From contig DEAW01000187.1 of assembly GCA_002348315.1 (NCBI GenBank), positions 20,306 to 27,794 on the forward strand: 7,489 nucleotides of DNA, read 5' to 3'. The translations under genes were made by a program, and so were the position numbers. Positions 6,486 through 7,489 of this stretch are shown here, in pieces. This DNA comes from Planctomycetaceae bacterium UBA2972. GTDB lineage: Bacteria > Planctomycetota > Planctomycetia > Pirellulales > Pirellulaceae. Position 1 is the stretch's first letter, and every line of letters begins with the position of its first letter. The notes below the pieces were generated by a model that saw nothing but the letters and a program-made list of their open reading frames with translations, ran no database searches and was not told the origin of the DNA.

Positions 6486-7489
6486 ATGGGCGTGAACAAT
6501 CTAATATGGTCGATTTTTGTGGGTTGGTTGTGGCTCCAGCCGGTCATGGGGGCGGAACGGCCCAATATTCTTTTTTGTATTTCGGACGATCAGTCCTTTG
6601 CTCATACTTCGGCCAATGGAGACCCGGTAATCAAGACGCCGGCTTTTGATCGAATTGCCAGAGAAGGATTGCGGTTTACCAGGGCCTTTTGTGATGCCCC
6701 CACCTGCGGTCCATCAAGAAGTGCCATCCTTACCGGGCAGGAGATCTGGCGTTTAGAAGAAGCCGGAAATATTCACAGCACGTTGCCCGCAAAGTTTGCA
6801 ACCTATACAGAGCTTTTAGAAAACGCCGGATATGCGGTTGGGTATACGGGCAAAGGCTGGAGTCCGGGACGATTGTCCGCAGGCGGCAGGTCTGAAAATC
6901 CTGCCGGTATTGAATACCGCTCTGCAATACTGACTCCTAAGCATCGAGCTATTAGTGATCGTGACTACGCCGGCAACTTTGACTTGTTTTTAAAAGATGT
7001 GTCTAAAGGCCAGCCGTTCTGCTTTTGGCTTGGCACCTATGAGCCCCATCGTGCATTTGAACCAGGCATAGGGACGAAATCGGGTAAGGATCCTTCTAAA
7101 GTCGTTGTGCCGCCTATTTTGCCGGATAACGACATAGTGCGAAATGATCTTCTAGACTACATGGTCGAAATCGAGCATTTCGATTCGATGGTAGTTAAAG
7201 CATTAGTATCACTGGAGCAAGCCGGGGTACTTGATAATACGATTGTCGTAGTTACGAGTGATCATGGGATGCCGTTTCCCAGAGCCAAGGCAAGTCTGTA
7301 CGACGATGGTTCGAAAGTGCCACTTGCGATTCGTTGGCCCGGGGGAATTCAGAAGCCTGGCCGTATAGTGGAAGAGCCGATTAATCTTAGTGATCTTGCC
7401 CCCACCTTTTTAGAGATCGCTGGGCTGAAGGTTCCGAAAGAGATGACAGCAAAGAGTCTTGTGGGTTTTTTTGGTAGAAGACAAGCCGC
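6486..7489 (+). CDS. Secreted sulfatase (FGly type), partial at the 3' end
   Basis: Open from ATG 6486 to the window edge (334 codons), this is an alkaline-phosphatase-superfamily sulfatase that should remove sulfate esters or N-sulfate from glycans outside the cytoplasm. A hydrophobic signal (about 5-23, ending MGA) precedes RPNILFCISDDQ (25-36), with Asp34 and Asp35 as calcium ligands. CGPSRSAILTG (74-84) is the sulfatase signature, with Cys74 expected to become formylglycine through a maturation enzyme not seen here. TGKGWSPG (121-128) with Lys123, EPHR (186-189) with His188, and TSDHGMPFPRAKASLYDDG (257-275), with Asp259, His260 and Lys268, complete the active site. The GKGWxPG and DHGMPFPRAK pattern fits the heparan N-sulfatase-like branch (SulfAtlas S1_8), a motif-based guess. 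AGGAAGTGAG lies upstream as a loosely spaced ribosome site. It is divergent from the Tat-protein operon. Confidence 0.92.
   Translation, partial: MGVNNLIWSIFVGWLWLQPVMGAERPNILFCISDDQSFAHTSANGDPVIKTPAFDRIAREGLRFTRAFCDAPTCGPSRSAILTGQEIWRLEEAGNIHSTLPAKFATYTELLENAGYAVGYTGKGWSPGRLSAGGRSENPAGIEYRSAILTPKHRAISDRDYAGNFDLFLKDVSKGQPFCFWLGTYEPHRAFEPGIGTKSGKDPSKVVVPPILPDNDIVRNDLLDYMVEIEHFDSMVVKALVSLEQAGVLDNTIVVVTSDHGMPFPRAKASLYDDGSKVPLAIRWPGGIQKPGRIVEEPINLSDLAPTFLEIAGLKVPKEMTAKSLVGFFGRRQA

Noticed and set aside
7463..7480. Run of seven T near the end of the sulfatase as a possible second frameshift
   Set aside because: The frame stays open through it and the KSLVGFF reading is compatible with the family's conserved K/R-S-L/F segment, so no break is needed.

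Overview
The window most resembles accessory DNA from a Planctomycetota-type bacterium (PVC group). The reasons are a secreted sulfatase with a CxPSR active-site motif, a secreted SGNH-type sialate O-acetylesterase, and a Tat-exported protein of a family I associate with planctomycetes, all side by side. The assignment rests on gene content only. GC content looks moderate, and no rRNA, tRNA, CRISPR array or transposase is visible.

Left part (1-3324, + strand). The window opens inside the 3' end of a D-2-hydroxyacid dehydrogenase. Its reading frame is broken near position 92: the two halves lie in different frames and join perfectly if one base is restored in a T run. A short intergenic stretch with a small hairpin follows. 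Then comes a tight three-gene membrane cassette: a DUF2157 protein (433-1539), a DUF4401 protein (1532-2734) and a GDYXXLXY-family protein (2731-3324). They overlap by 8 and 4 bases, so they are almost certainly one translationally coupled operon. The biochemical role of this trio is unknown to me, which makes it the best candidate in the window for an undescribed system.

Middle (3325-3411). A short convergent intergenic region holds nested inverted repeats and may end transcription from both sides.

Right part (3412-7489). Two minus-strand genes form an operon separated by 3 bases: a Tat-signal protein of unknown function (6381-5092), then a sialate O-acetylesterase-type esterase (5088-3412). 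Divergent from them across a 104-base gap is a Sec-exported sulfatase (from 6486) that runs off the window end. Together, a sulfatase and a carbohydrate esterase outside the cytoplasm suggest removal of sulfate and acetyl groups from a complex glycan. The Tat protein may be an accessory, possibly a sugar-modifying or sugar-binding component.
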